A stretch of DNA of 64,000 nt, taken from the NCBI GenBank assembly GCA_035578175.1, contig JAQMRL010000003.1:97447969-97511968 (forward strand). Reading direction: 5' to 3'. Positions 33,339 through 44,659 of this stretch are shown piece after piece (positions within the stretch are counted from its first letter, which is position 1; every line of letters starts with the position of its first letter). The notes below the pieces were generated by a model. That model did no database searches and was not told where the DNA came from. It was given only the letters and a program-made list of their open reading frames with translations. The stretch comes from Catonia carolina (lineage: Eukaryota > Arthropoda > Insecta > Hemiptera > Achilidae). The position numbers were made by a program, and so were the translations under genes.

Positions 33339-34472
33339 GGGGAGACTGTGTTGTTTAGGTCAACAGCCAAAAGGCTGGTTTGAACCTCTAGAGGTTTTAC
33401 TAAGTAAAACGAGGAGTGAGGTGGTTTACCATTGCCTTCCTCACTGAGTGGAAAAGTACGCTTATCAGCATGCCGGGCCCTCTGAAAAGCACATATTTTC
33501 CACTCTGTAAATGACACCTTCACTTCATTCACCACAGGGTCTGGCTGTACAATGAAATTCATTACTTTCAAAGGAGATAACTCTGATTAGTGTCTTTTAC
33601 ACCTCTACCTCTTCTGTTCTTAAATGATTCAGTCATTTAATTGGCTGACCATGTATAAGAAACAGAACTATTTATTTTAGCCCTGCAACGAACAGATTGA
33701 GTGTAAATAATTTGACACTCTACCTGTCTGTTATGGGCAGAAGGGGAGACTGTATGATGGTTTTGACTGAAAATTTTGATTTTCGGTTTTTTATGTTTTT
33801 CAATAGTTTAGACCTAGACCTACCACAAAAACATTAAATTACAACAAAAAATTATTTTAATAAAAAAAATTAAGTTTTTATCAGGTTTATCTAAAAAATT
33901 TACATGTCGCCAAGAACAAATATTTTTCATATTTTTATATTGCTCGTTTCAGTGCAAAACAAATCTTCGTTTTTTTAAATACCTACCTGTTTTACTATTT
34001 TTAATATTCTCCGCTGTTGGTGCAGCTTTCTAATCAACTTTTGATGGGAAATTAAACTTGTTTGTGTACATTTTGTTTCTCATTTGTGCCTTTTCCCGTA
34101 AATTTAAATTTTTAACACTTAGGTACGTTTTCTCAGGAACCATTTAACCTATCAGACTGAAATTTTTACCAGTTAATGATCATGTACATGCACATTCACA
34201 GACATTGTTTTTACTTCCTCAGGTGCTCAAAAAAAAAAAAAAAATAGTAATATTCAAAAAACGTAGAAAAAATTGTAAAAATTTTATTTTATTCGTTATT
34301 CTTTTAAAAACTTTATGGTCCAACAGATTATATTGAAAAATGTCAGTAGCTAAAACCACCCAACACCTATAAGTGTGTAAAATTTAATTTTCTTAACTTT
34401 CACCAATCCTATGAAAAATGTACCTAAAAATAGCAAATTTAACATTGGAGGGATACAAAGTACAGTCCCCCC
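33339..34472. mobile_element. PiggyBac-like (TTAA) non-autonomous element
   Basis: TTAA lies at both ends (33335-33338 and 34473-34476). The left terminus is GGGGAGACTGT and the complement of the right terminus is GGGGGGACTGTAC. Without the SINE-1 copy and its duplicated site the element is about 730 bp with no transposase text. TTAA duplication and G-run termini fit piggyBac-like elements; Sola3 elements also use TTAA and cannot be excluded. Confidence 0.75.
33350..33740 (-). repeat. SINE-1, reference full-length copy, subfamily a
   Basis: This 391 bp copy has perfect 13 bp TSDs AAGGGGAGACTGT at 33337-33349 and 33741-33753, so its borders are exact. On the minus strand the order is: TGCCCATAACAG start; CACTCAATCTGTTCGTTGCA; AATGACTGAATCATTTAAG; ATGAATTTCATTGTACAGCC; GGAAGGCAATGGTAAACC block; inverted repeat GGTTTTACTAAGTAAAACC; palindrome ACCTCTAGAGGT; hairpin CAGCC-TTTT-GGCTG; then GACCTAAACAAC. 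The head is not a clear tRNA, and no convincing A and B box pair was found. The short A/C tail and long TSDs indicate LINE-driven retroposition. The open frame (MNFIVQPDPVVNEVKVSF) spans the 3' half. Confidence 0.96.
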
Positions 34473-34599
34473 TTAAACTAGCGTCGCTTAACGAACTTCT
34501 TAGTTTATTGGGCTCGTTGTAAAATCACCCCGTGTTTTAAAGTCGTTTGGGTTCGGTTTTTTAAGATGTATAAAAACATTCACCATTATATACTAGTTG

Positions 34600-34960
34600 G
34601 AAGGGGCTCGTTCTCCTGGACCAAAAAGAGTTTGAAGCGATCAAAACCAGCAATTGCTTTTGCCAGGGATAGTCGGTAGGGTCTGACAGGGAATAAATGA
34701 CAACCAGTTAAAAAAAAAAATAAGATAGTAAACAGTAGACCTAAAGTGTCGGATAAATGGTTCAAAGAAGTCAGAAAGGATATTGAAAAAACCGGAATAA
34801 ATCGAGACAACCGAACCCAACAATATTCAGACAATTAATTACGGACTGTAAGGGCTTCCATGAAGAGTAAAAACGGAACACCAGTTGGAGAGAAGAAAGG
34901 AGAAAAGTGTATAATTAGCGAATGCTGAGAGTGTGAGCTGGAAAAAGAAACTTCCAGAAT
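34600..34960 (+). mobile_element. LINE-D 3' terminal fragment
   Basis: Text across frames: RPKVSDKWFKEVRKDIEKTG, INRDN, then SMKSKNGTPVGEKKGEKC and ECEL. It aligns with 28495-28770. Frameshifted, no intact domain. Confidence 0.6.
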
Positions 34961-35279
34961 CATCTGAAGTTACCTCACGCAGTATAAAATTGACCCTAAC
35001 GAAGGGAAAAAATACTGGGTGAAAATTATAAGTTGAAATTTCCATTTGAAAAAAACCAAGGGTTTTAATTTTTTTAAGCACTTTGAATAAATAGAGGTAT
35101 TAGTAGGGGTACATTACATCAAAGCCGACCACCTCCCGAACAAAATTTTTATCTACGCCACTGCTCGAAAGTACTTCAAAATTTGATTTGACAACCTTGC
35201 TGGATTCATCCGTATCCGTACCACATGTTCGTAAAAGGTAATTTTCTTTTTCGCGTCACATCGGTGATTCTTTCCACAT
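34961..35279. other. Anonymous stretch
   Basis: Nothing recognised with confidence. Confidence 0.35.
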
Positions 35280-35890
35280 TTGTGTATATATCACGATTAT
35301 GTCATCTTACATCCTCCATTCACTAATAATAAATTGTGTAGGTTAATCATTAATAGTATATATTTCAACAACACACAGAGTGCTCACATAGTCACACCTG
35401 AATATCTCGGATTACAGTTAGACAGATGCCTAAATTGGAGAACACATTCAGCAGAAACGAAAACAGCTAGACTTAAATTTCAAACAATCCTTTGTAGATA
35501 CGAACCGACATCAAAATTGTTACTTCATAACAAACTTTTAATTTACAAAATTGTTTTTTTAACCAGTCTAGACCTACGTTATCCAGTTATGGGGCGCATC
35601 CAGTAACATCCAGTAACTTAAATATCCAGATTATTCAACGTTTTCAGTTAAAGGTCCTCCGAACTTTAACAGCTACGTCCTGATACATGACAAACAATAA
35701 CGTTCAGAAATATCTTTTTATTTCAGATGTTATAACATAAATTTCTAATTTTAGTAATAGGATATATCATACAAAAACAACTTGAATCAAACGAACATAT
35801 TTGGCAATAAATTTATTGAACATCATCATTGGTGCAGTTCGAAAGCTAAAAAGGAGGGACCTGACAGACTTATTTGTTAAGCAACTTATA
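35280..35890 (+). mobile_element. Jockey-like LINE reverse transcriptase fragment
   Basis: The open frame at 35280-35606 reads IVTPEYLGLQLDRCLNWRTH, SAETKTARLKFQTILCRYEP, TSKLLLHNKLLIYKIVFLTS. This is jockey YLGxxLDxxLxWxxH, then the NKLLxYKxxLxPxxxYxxxxWG block (here degraded to LDLRYPVMG). It continues NIQIIQRFQLKVLRTLTA near 35625-35680 and ends KLKRRDLTDLF around 35846-35875. The 3' half is decayed. Confidence 0.8.
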
Positions 35891-36599
35891 ACTATTGTTT
35901 TTTTTTTAAATTTAGTAGGATCATAATTTTATCTATTATAACAAAGTGAGATGTTAGTCGCCAACATTCGGAACGGGTAGGCACCTGAATAGAACACGTA
36001 TCAACGTGTGAGCTGTGTTTATTATATTTTTAAAGGTATCTCCACCGGGAGATAGCTTTCCGTGATAATTATCTATGTAACAAATCTATTTATTGTTCTT
36101 CTAAAACAAATTATAGATAAATCTGTAAATAAAGGAAAAATACATAAATTCTATCTGTTTTAAAAATACCTTAGAGGAAGTATTACAGCAGAGTGGTGTT
36201 TGTCACTTAAGTGGAGGTCATACTTTATGTGCTTATCATATTCACTAGATGCAAGTTGTACAGTTTTGAATAAAGGTTAAAAAGTTAAAAAAAGTCGTAA
36301 TGAATTTACTGTAAGTCGTAAATGTCTTACCGTATCTAGAAGAAATTTCTAAATAAGGTAGGCCTATTCAATATCAGAGAAGGTTACATTCGCACTTCAA
36401 TTATCTTGCCATGAATTTACTTGATGACTCAGAAATAACAGAACGATAAAACACAAAAATCCATACGACTTTCATTAAACAAAAACTCATCACACTACAT
36501 TTACCATAAATAAATTAAAATTTTACTCATCACTATAATTATCAACCTTTCATCGTGTAGCTATAATCAAATTATGACAAATTTTTTAAATTAATTTAT
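35891..36599. other. Anonymous AT-rich stretch
   Basis: One TAGGCCTA at 36359-36366; otherwise nothing recognised. Confidence 0.45.
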
Positions 36600-37212
36600 T
36601 TTGCAACTATGTAAAATAACTAGCAAAAATGTTTACAACTAAATTAAAAATAAAAAAATACCGCGTTAATGGCTTTGAGGAGGACACCATCCAGTGATCG
36701 CTCTCCAAATAACGATAATTGTATTAAATTTAATTTATATTTTTGCTGTGTAATAAATATTAGAGTTGCATAAATGTATCATGTCTCTACTCCATCGGCA
36801 TTGCAGTCATCTTTGTGAGATTCCTGGTAGTTCTGCAGAATTCATGTTGCATATTATGGGATTGTTATTATTTTGAAGTTTGCCTCTGAACCTAAATACA
36901 ATTTTAGAAACGTGTCGTTGACATAATGAACACGTAAGCCATCGTGTAGAGTTCTATTGGACACGTAACTCGATCAATAAAATTATAGTAGTCAGTCGCA
37001 AGAATTAACTTTAATTTGTACTCGTGAAATGACTGATGGCTTTACTGTACCGTAAATTTGACTACCATACATCCAGATCAGTTGAAACCTTGTATGTCAA
37101 GAGTTTTGAAGTCGTGTATAGTTTTGATCACTTGGTTAATAGCTGTATAACTGTTTCAGTCTGTCATTTAGTAGTTTTCACTTTTGGTTGACGTGCTTGT
37201 TCCACGACAACC
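36600..37212 (-). mobile_element. Jockey-like LINE 3' end (copy 2)
   Basis: Minus-strand DNA matches 13536-14065 throughout: AACAGTTATACAG, TCTGGATGTATGGTAGTCA, AGCCATCAGTCATTTCACGA, AACTACCAGGAATC and the UTR block with TGGTGTCCTCCTCAAAGCCA. The translated block IWMYGSQIYGTVKPS matches the jockey PIWxYGIQLWGxxxxS motif. The two copies are from one family and this one preserves the WMYG motif better. Confidence 0.8.
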
Positions 37213-37865
37213 GCCTACGCCTGTCATAGCCCAATGTACAGAAACTTGTTTGCTTGCGGAAGAGATTAGTTAATAATTGTGGACACGTTTGTAGACAACC
37301 AAATTTAAAAAAAAAATTAAGAGGTGTTTCTGCAGAAGGATTACTTTATTCCAGAGAAAATAAATAACTTATCTACTAAAAATGTTCTAAATTTAAGTAG
37401 GCCTATACAGCTGTAGGTTGAGTAAATAAAAAAATTTCTTAATGCATCATTTTACTGATTTTTAAAAAAATTACTAACACATGGAACAATTAAGTAGATA
37501 ACTGTTTTGTTTCTTCACGATTTATTTTTTCATCTCGCTCGATACAATTCATACATTTTGCAATAATTCAGTATTATAGCCTATATCGTGTAGTACAGAA
37601 GCATATTATAAGTTAATGGATTACATTCAAGTGAAACAATGTGTAAACAAAATAATGAATAGAAAATACCACACGAAAATTTTCGGGGGTAATAAATTTC
37701 ATTAATTTTTTGAATTAAACTATCTTTTGAATATCATTTATTTATATTATTACATACAATATACATATATATAAATAACTAACCGACTTGATGTTTCTCA
37801 CCAAATTCAAGTCAGTCATGCTAAAGAAAATTCTTTACACGCAAACCAATGGTGAGCTATATTTG
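37213..37865. other. Anonymous AT-rich stretch
   Basis: One TAGGCCTA at 37398-37405. Nothing else recognised. Confidence 0.45.
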
Positions 37866-38390
37866 CTATCTCGTTTATTTTTCATTCACTCTCTTTCTCT
37901 CTCTTACGGTTGTGTATAAGTGTAGTTTATGAACTTGCGCGTACGTGCGCAACGGACCGCATAACGCGGTCAGCTTGGATGCGTGCGGACTGGAACGTTT
38001 ATAGCGTTGTATCAATGTGTGTATGTTCGAAGGGAGTTTACCAGGCACTGGCGGCACCGTTTTCTCCACCTCCTGGGCGCTCTCCTCCTCCAATTTATGA
38101 TTATTTTTCTCATTTTGAGGTTATTACAGGACGGCGTGCGTGCTCGTTTACCATCAATAATGCTGTCAGCCGGGCTGGTCTAGTCCACCCAACTACCATT
38201 TTGTACGAGCGCACTTTCACACTGCTTACCACCACCTTCCTCTTCAGATCCCTCTCTATCAATCTCTCCTCAATTCCTCTCTCTCATTCTCTTTGTTTCA
38301 CTCATCCCTCTAAACACCATTACACTTCCCTAATCATTTCTAACTTTGATACCTTCATCAGTAGTATTAATTAATATTTCTTTCATTTTC
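37866..38390 (+). other. CpG-rich island with the longest open frame of the window
   Basis: The section 37930-38220 is CpG-rich in a CpG-poor setting (TTGCGCGTACGTGCGCAACG near 37935) and preceded by a CT-rich tract. An open frame at 37910-38374 codes 154 residues, MCISVVYELART to TFISSIN. It has no domain, signal peptide or repeat I recognise, and the second half is Ser/Thr/Pro/Leu-rich, as CT-rich noncoding DNA often reads. It could be a 5' exon or promoter of a host gene lying outside, or an unclassified LTR. I do not call it a gene. Confidence 0.25.
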
Positions 38391-38866
38391 TTTTGGGGTT
38401 TTTATGTTGCACGATAAACCATATTATTTATTTGTTTTCCTTGTATTTTTTTAAAATTTATATACAATTTCACAAATTCTTTGTGAAAAGTGAACAGACT
38501 ACATCGTAAATAAACAGACAGTACTGTCGAGAGTTTAGTATGTTAAGCATATTGTATCTTTGTGGCGCAATTTAGTCGTGTAATTGGTTTTTTACTTAAT
38601 GGTATATGAATCGTATAATTTAATTAAACATAATGTATCTTATTTTTGTAAATCAAACAGCTGTCAATCAGAAGAAAATTACAAGAGAAATTTTTAAAAT
38701 TGAAAACTTTTAGCTTACAAACTATTTAACTCCAAGGAAAAATTAGATAATATAATAGAAAGATCTGTCAGAATGAAATATATAGATGAGGTATCACTCA
38801 TTGATAGAACTCGTTTTGATTGACTATAATAAGAACCATTTCTTTAGAGACTTTTTGCTGTACATA
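38391..38866. other. Anonymous AT-rich stretch
   Basis: Nothing recognised. Confidence 0.45.
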
Positions 38867-38876
38867 CATAAGTTAC

Positions 38877-39273
38877 TGCGCCCATAACAGGCAGGCGGAA
38901 TGTTTAATTATTTACACTCGATCTGCTAGTTCCAGGGCTACAAAAAAAAGTTCTGTTTCTTATCACGTGGTCAGCCAATTATATGACTAAACTATTTAAG
39001 AACAGAAGAGGTAGAGGTGTTAAAAATACTAGTCCGAGTTATCTCCTCTGAAAGTAATGAATTTTATTATACAGTCGGACCCTGTGGTGAATGAAGTGAA
39101 AGTGTCGCTTGTAGGGTGAAAAGTAGATGCTTTTTGGAGGGCCTGGCATGTTGATAAGCACAGGCTACTTTTGTGTTCAATGAGGAAGGCAATTTTAAAC
39201 CACCTCACTCCTCGTTTTACTTAGTAAAACCTCTAGAGGTTTAAACCAGCCTTTCGGCTGTTGACCTAAACAA
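38877..39273 (+). repeat. SINE-1, full length
   Basis: Perfect 10 bp TSDs CATAAGTTAC at 38867-38876 and 39274-39283. CTGCTAGTTCCAGG subfamily; frame closed by a TGA after GTAGGG. Confidence 0.95.
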
Positions 39274-39283
39274 CATAAGTTAC

Positions 39284-39955
39284 GCCTCCACTCCAAACTA
39301 CCCGTGTCTTAATTGCTCATTCCGTTAGAACACACATAAGCTATATATTTTTTAAATTTCATTCATTGCAAATTAGAATATTAACAACTATCAGAACGGT
39401 CAAATAGTCAGTAAGAACACTTACCTTAGGAGAAGCGCTTTTGTGGCTGCACCACATCGTCAGCTCATAATAATATTTAAAGAATGTATGTCACGATATT
39501 TCGAGAAGGTCAATATCTCTGCAAAAATATGTGCAACTTTAAATATTCTGACGAAATGGCGATGTAGTGTACCCACGAAAGCGATTATCCTTAGGTACGT
39601 CTTCTTACTGATTTTATTTTACCGCTCTGGTGGTTTTTACAATCCACAGAGCATCGTACCGACACAATCAATAAATCCTCACAGCCATCAGTTATAATGT
39701 CAAAAGTTTTATTAAATTGTCTTGGTGCAACTTGTGTGAGAAAGTCGCCCAGTGGCAGCCCCTCAAAGACGATTCATAAAATGCCTCTATTCCATTGCCT
39801 TTTCAATCTTCTAGGTGGGTTGTGTAAGAGGTGAGGAGCGAACAGTGATTGAATTATTGTAGATTTGTACAGGTACAATTTATTTGTAAAAAATTTTCGA
39901 TAAATAAATAATAATTATTGTTAATTCGATTAACTTAATATTTATATGTCATACT
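39284..39955. other. Anonymous stretch
   Basis: An open frame at 39443-39697 (84 codons) is unassigned. About 30 bp at 39434 (CTTTTGTGGCTGCACCACAT then CGTCAG) recurs at 42296, perhaps a small unclassified repeat. Confidence 0.35.
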
Positions 39956-39959
39956 TTTC

Positions 39960-40570
39960 TTTTTTTTGTATCCGAGGTGGCGAGAAAAACTCATGTTCAC
40001 TCCCTCACGATGGGGTGAAGTAGTGTTGGACTCAATTGAGGCGTCCTCGTTCAGCCCCAAGGAGGCCGCAACCGCCTACCAACCAAAAACCCGCAGCCTT
40101 GCCGCTTGATCCGGTATCAACAAAAAACCCTTCCCCTCCCTCGGAACTGTTAATATAATACAACATTGAAAATGTCGGGTTAAAAATTTACACACTGTCA
40201 GTGGGGCATAAAAAGGAACCGTAAAAACCTCATTCCCCTCCCTCTGTCACTGACCAACACTCACTCTCTCACTTTCATTCATCTTTTTCATCACCAGCTC
40301 AGAAACTAAGTGTGCCTACTTTATGAGTTTGGGAGAGAATTGATTTACGGTGGGAGAGGGCAATCCCGCTGATATCCAGATGTCTCCTCCCTCCGCAGTC
40401 TGCCGATCACCCTCTCTTGGTCTCTTCACGACCAACTTCCAGCTCTCCTCATCCCGTAGCATCGCTGCCCCTACTCTCTCTGGGCTCCACAGTACAACCT
40501 CCTATATTCTTGATGTCTCCATTCTTTCGACGCCAAAATAGGGACATCTTTCAAAGACATGCGCAATGAA
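39960..40570 (-). mobile_element. R1-like LINE 3' end (copy 1)
   Basis: Minus-strand text from about 40555: GVERMETS, then VVLWSPERVGAAMLRDEESW and KLVVK, followed by a long UTR ending AGTTTTTCTCGCCACCTCGG. It aligns with 47575-48225 over the coding part and the UTR, where GACTCAATTGAGGCGTCCT and GCAACCGCCTACCAACCAAA are shared (plus strand). See copy 2 for the better reading. Confidence 0.75.
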
Positions 40571-41470
40571 CTCCTCTTCATATATAACATACTTGTAGTA
40601 AATCAAATGTAATTAAGATTGCAAAAAGATATGAAGTAAAAATTAATAAATATAATTGTGTAATTCTCTTCATGGAGATCGGTGTAAGGTTATAAATCCT
40701 GAAAAGTAACACTCAGACGTTTCATTGTATGAAATCAAACATATTAATGTCATGTTATTTAACTAAACATCATCTTTTAAATACTTTATGACATACTTCC
40801 ACAAATAAATTTTCTAACATCATTAACTATTGCCTAGCTAGACGAGATTGAAAGGTTACTCAGATATTGTTATATGTTATTTCATTAATAATAAATGCCG
40901 ACTTTAAATTAATACGTTTTAGTATTGGCTGAACGATTAATTTTCTGCTCAGTTTAGAATACTATACCAATCTACGGGGTATGTAAATAAATATACAAGG
41001 TTTTTTCTGCGAAAGAATTTATATGTTCCCGTCAACTCCTAAGAAAACAGATGAAGGTACAAGCTAGAAAAGAATGATAGGATTATGACTAACAGTACAT
41101 CACAACAGATAGTATAACTGTATTTCTCGAAAGCTGTTTAGGGATTAATAATTAAGGCTGCGAATTAAATTTCACTCATTTTTATTGAATAAATTTACCT
41201 CCTTCCTAAGAAGATAAATTTTGAACGGCTTTTAAATTTGTTAAAACATTTAAACTTTTATTAAAAACGAGTTTTTTAACCGAAAATTAAATTAATTTCT
41301 AAACTTAAATCGTCGTGAATTGTGGCCATGGATTTTTTTTCTTGAATTGATAAGCTAGATTATATTCATCAAATCTTTGTTACGTATTTTCTAATTATGC
41401 TTGACCACAGGATATTTTTTAGGCTGTAAAAGTTAGTTTTTAAGTATGTTTACATAAAAAAAACACTTTA
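40571..41470. other. Anonymous AT-rich stretch
   Basis: Nothing recognised. Confidence 0.45.
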
Positions 41471-41479
41471 AATTCCAAT

Positions 41480-41840
41480 TACATAGCAACTCCAACCCAT
41501 TGATTCGCGAACAAAGTTTTCCACATTTACCAGGCAATCCATATCGTCAGTTCAGCAGGAGGTGGAGCCGAGACTTGGGTTAACTTAATTTAATATAGTC
41601 AAAGTTTAATTAAACTTAATAAAAACATAAAATAGTAATTAAAATTACTAGTATTAATAATTAAATAGTCTTAATGATTAAATTATGAAAAGGCTAACTT
41701 TAGTAATTAACTGCGGGAGTCCTACCAATGAGTGGTGTCCTCCTTTAACCTCTAACATCATTTAAAAAAATATATTATATGCATATTATGCACTGGTTGT
41801 GCAAACCGGAACAGTTGTAATAAAAGCAAGTAAAGTGGAA
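41480..41840 (+). mobile_element. Jockey-like LINE 3' end
   Basis: Text NSNPLIREQSFPHLPGNPYR then QFSRRWSRDLG at about 41490-41580 is the C-terminal HPNPL....PGNPxRRLKRRWxRDL motif. The UTR to 41840 contains AATGAGTGGTGTCCTCCT and CTGGTTGTGCAAACCGGAAC, shared with 30200-30400. Confidence 0.7.
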
Positions 41841-42074
41841 AAATGTATGTTTACTGATAACCCTCGCCCTAATGTTCATGTTTTGTATTAGACGGTTTGT
41901 AGCCCAGTCGCCTAACGTTAGTTTAGTTCTTTTTGGGAAATAATTCTTACAGTTTTCAAATAGATGTTTTGCGTATATGTAAGCCTATTATTGATGGTCG
42001 ACATTTGTCAATTATAAACTGTCATCAAGTGAATATAATGGATAATTTTTTATTATAATTTTATAATAAATAAA

Positions 42075-42290
42075 ATTATTATAAACCACAAGAAACGATC
42101 ACGGAATGATTTAGAACATTTAGCAAATAAGTAGTACTTTTGTCCAAACCATTCACTTCGCATGCCGACACACAGACTTCCTCGATGAGCATGGAAATAT
42201 AAACCTAGACGGAAGCGAGGCTTGGGAAGACCTAAAATGAAATGAATACCGGAACAGGCCATTGAGCCTAATCCTTAACAGATTATGATA
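42075..42290 (+). mobile_element. LINE-A 3' terminal fragment
   Basis: Text RNDLEHLANK then THRLPR*AWKYKPRRKRGLGR and PKMK*IPEQAIEPNP. YRNxWxEHLxRM, RLPxxxxxYKPxxRRxxGRPxxRW and EPNP are the LINE-A ORF2 ending. Stops replace conserved tryptophan and lysine positions. Confidence 0.65.
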
Positions 42291-42299
42291 ATGACTTTT

Positions 42300-44055
42300 G
42301 TAGCTTTACCACATCGTCAGTTCATCCAACTACTTAAAATTACACAATATATTAATAAAGTTTATTTTATCAGTGATGTAAATCTTTCTGCACGTCTTGA
42401 CAAAGAGGAATCTACAGGAATCAGATTCCTGAAATTGTCATGACATGCACAGGAGGTTTACGTCTCAAGTTTCAAAGAATTAACGTAGTTTGACATAAAA
42501 ATTCAAATGGATTAATATTCCATTTTTTAACGTCAATTTTGGTAGGTCTAACTATATTTTGAGTGTCACCATCATTAAACAGAAGGGAACTGATGTTTAA
42601 CTTAAATTTGGCGGTCAGGAATTATTGTAGTGGTCAAAATGACAAATGGTACTCATTCGGTTAGTTTTGTGTATATAAACGTACGATGATTTCCAAGAAA
42701 TTTATAACTGAAATTATTTAGCTTCAATTTCTACTATACATCTCTTGAAATTACTTGACCATAAATAAATGAAGGTTATTTAATAAGATTGCAAATCAAG
42801 GTGTTGGAATGATTTATTAGACGTTCATGAAATAATTTAAAATGAGAGAATATAATACCTAAATTCAAATGTTTCAAGTATATGAAGAGTTTGAAAATTC
42901 TTTAAATCTTTCATATCAAGATACATAATTAATTAGATTTTGTATACCGAAATCGGTGTATATAATAAATACTGAACAAACTAATATGAAAATCTGGATG
43001 TGTAATTTAATTGGCAAATAGCTAAGCCGGCAGGATAAAACAAATTAGTGAAGCAGATTTTACAGAGGTTTCGTGTTATATTATTACATGAATTCAAAAT
43101 CAAGGAAGGGATAATAACATAAAATACTAATATAAATATCATAAAGGTTATTCAAAATTAGTGTGACAAGTAAATGTGATTTATGTGAATAATATTGTTA
43201 AAATTGAATTCATTTGTAAATCTGTGAATAATATCCGCTTAAAATATTCAACTCACCTGTTATTTTACCCGTGCTATTATTCCTATTATACTAATAATAA
43301 AATATTATCATATGGTAGGCTATTTTAAGTTGCAAAATATGCTGTGTAAGTCTGACTTACATTAGGAAATATGTCACAGAAATATTTCAATAAATTCAGT
43401 ACTTGTTGAAAATGTCATGTACGAAATGTACTGATGTATAATTTTATACGCGGTGACAGTGTTTTGTCGCATCAACGTATATACTGAAAAACATGTTTTT
43501 CAACATTATTTAAAACATCACTTACAGGTTGATGACACAGAGAAATTATTTATTTAAATCTCAAAATGAAATTTTCAAAAACGTACAGTGACAACCTTAG
43601 ACTTCACATATTTAATTATTTCTAATTTTACACAGTATTTCAGTTAGGACAATACGTACCCCTATCGTTATATAACCTTTACTGTTATAAATTTGACAGT
43701 GTCTATGTTTTAAATGTAATGTTTTAATTTGTTTGTGAAGTTTACAAATTTTTGGCTTTAAAATTTTAATAACTACAACCTTTTGCTTTCACGTAAAAGT
43801 CATGCATTGAATATTTTCAATTCATTTTGATTTTAACGGTATCAAAATGTTGGAGATACCTTAATTAAATGACAACAATTTTCAGCTTTTTGAAATCCCA
43901 CTGTATGATAAAACCGAAACGTAGTCTTGTTATATATTCAGAATTGAATTACTTGTTAAGCTATTTTTGTTATATTTGTATAAATAGCAATCTTTTTACT
44001 TGGTTTCAGAGAAAACTTTAAAATAGAACATTCAAAAATTTCTTCTTAACTTTCC
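42300..44055. other. Long anonymous AT-rich stretch
   Basis: No gene or repeat recognised in about 1.7 kb. Confidence 0.5.
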
Positions 44056-44063
44056 TCTATTCT

Positions 44064-44100
44064 TCCTCTTCCTCCTCCTCCTCCTCCTCCTCCTCCTCCT
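44064..44100. repeat. (TCC)n microsatellite
   Basis: About 12 TCC units. Lies about 130 bp beyond the end of a minus-strand LINE-A copy, as GAA/GAG tracts often follow this family. The glutamate-run open frame it produces is not a gene. Confidence 0.9.
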
Positions 44101-44234
44101 GCATTACACCACTACCTTCCTTTCTTTGTTTATTACGTGATCTACAGAACAATAATTTTCTTTCCCTAAATTTTCTTTTTACTGCAATAAATTTATGCAA
44201 TCTGTTCACATAAAACAATGCATAGATAAGTCTT

Positions 44235-44478
44235 CTTCTTCTTCTACCTTTCAAGGATTAGACATCTCTGCCTTTTCCGAACCTCTCAAATCTGCCCATC
44301 TCTTTCTCGGGCGTCCTCGTTCTCTCCTGCCCTCCGGCTTATAGCACAGTGTTTGCTATCTTATCCTCCCGCATTCTGTTTGCATGCTCTAACCACTGCA
44401 TTCTGTTCTGGGATACCTTGTTGTTTATCGGGAAGATGTTGAGTTTTTCCTTATCTAGGTATTCCTGTAACGATCCTA
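44235..44478 (-). mobile_element. LINE-A 3' terminal fragment
   Basis: Minus-strand DNA matches 33020-33215: GATCGTTACAGGAATACC, AACAACAAGGTATCCCAGAA, TGGTTAGAGCATGCAAACAG. Text: YRNTxIRKNSTSSR (frameshift) then NRMQWLEHANRM and RAGRRENEDARERDGQI. A CTT microsatellite at 44231-44243 abuts its 3' end. Confidence 0.8.
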
Positions 44479-44659
44479 GAGCATAGATAAGTTAACAAAG
44501 AAAATTTGACAAACAAAATTATAAATCTTCGTTAAATTTCCCTTAAAAATTTTATAATTTCCTATTTAACTATTGAAATAGATAGATCGCTGTGAATGTG
44601 ATTGTTTGCATGTTCAAGGCTCGGAGGGCTTGACAGAAAACGCTAAATAATTTCGATAA

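Noticed and set aside
40350..40541. 63-codon plus-strand frame
   Set aside because: Shadow of the R1-like LINE copy on the minus strand.
39434..42330. Shared ~30 bp CTTTTGTrGCTnnACCACAT then CGTCAG at 39434 and 42296 as a repeat family
   Set aside because: Match too short and flanks unrelated; could be chance or a trace of an old repeat.
44057..44254. 65-codon frame ending in poly-glutamate
   Set aside because: Produced by the (TCC)n tract on the other strand and worn LINE-A sequence.
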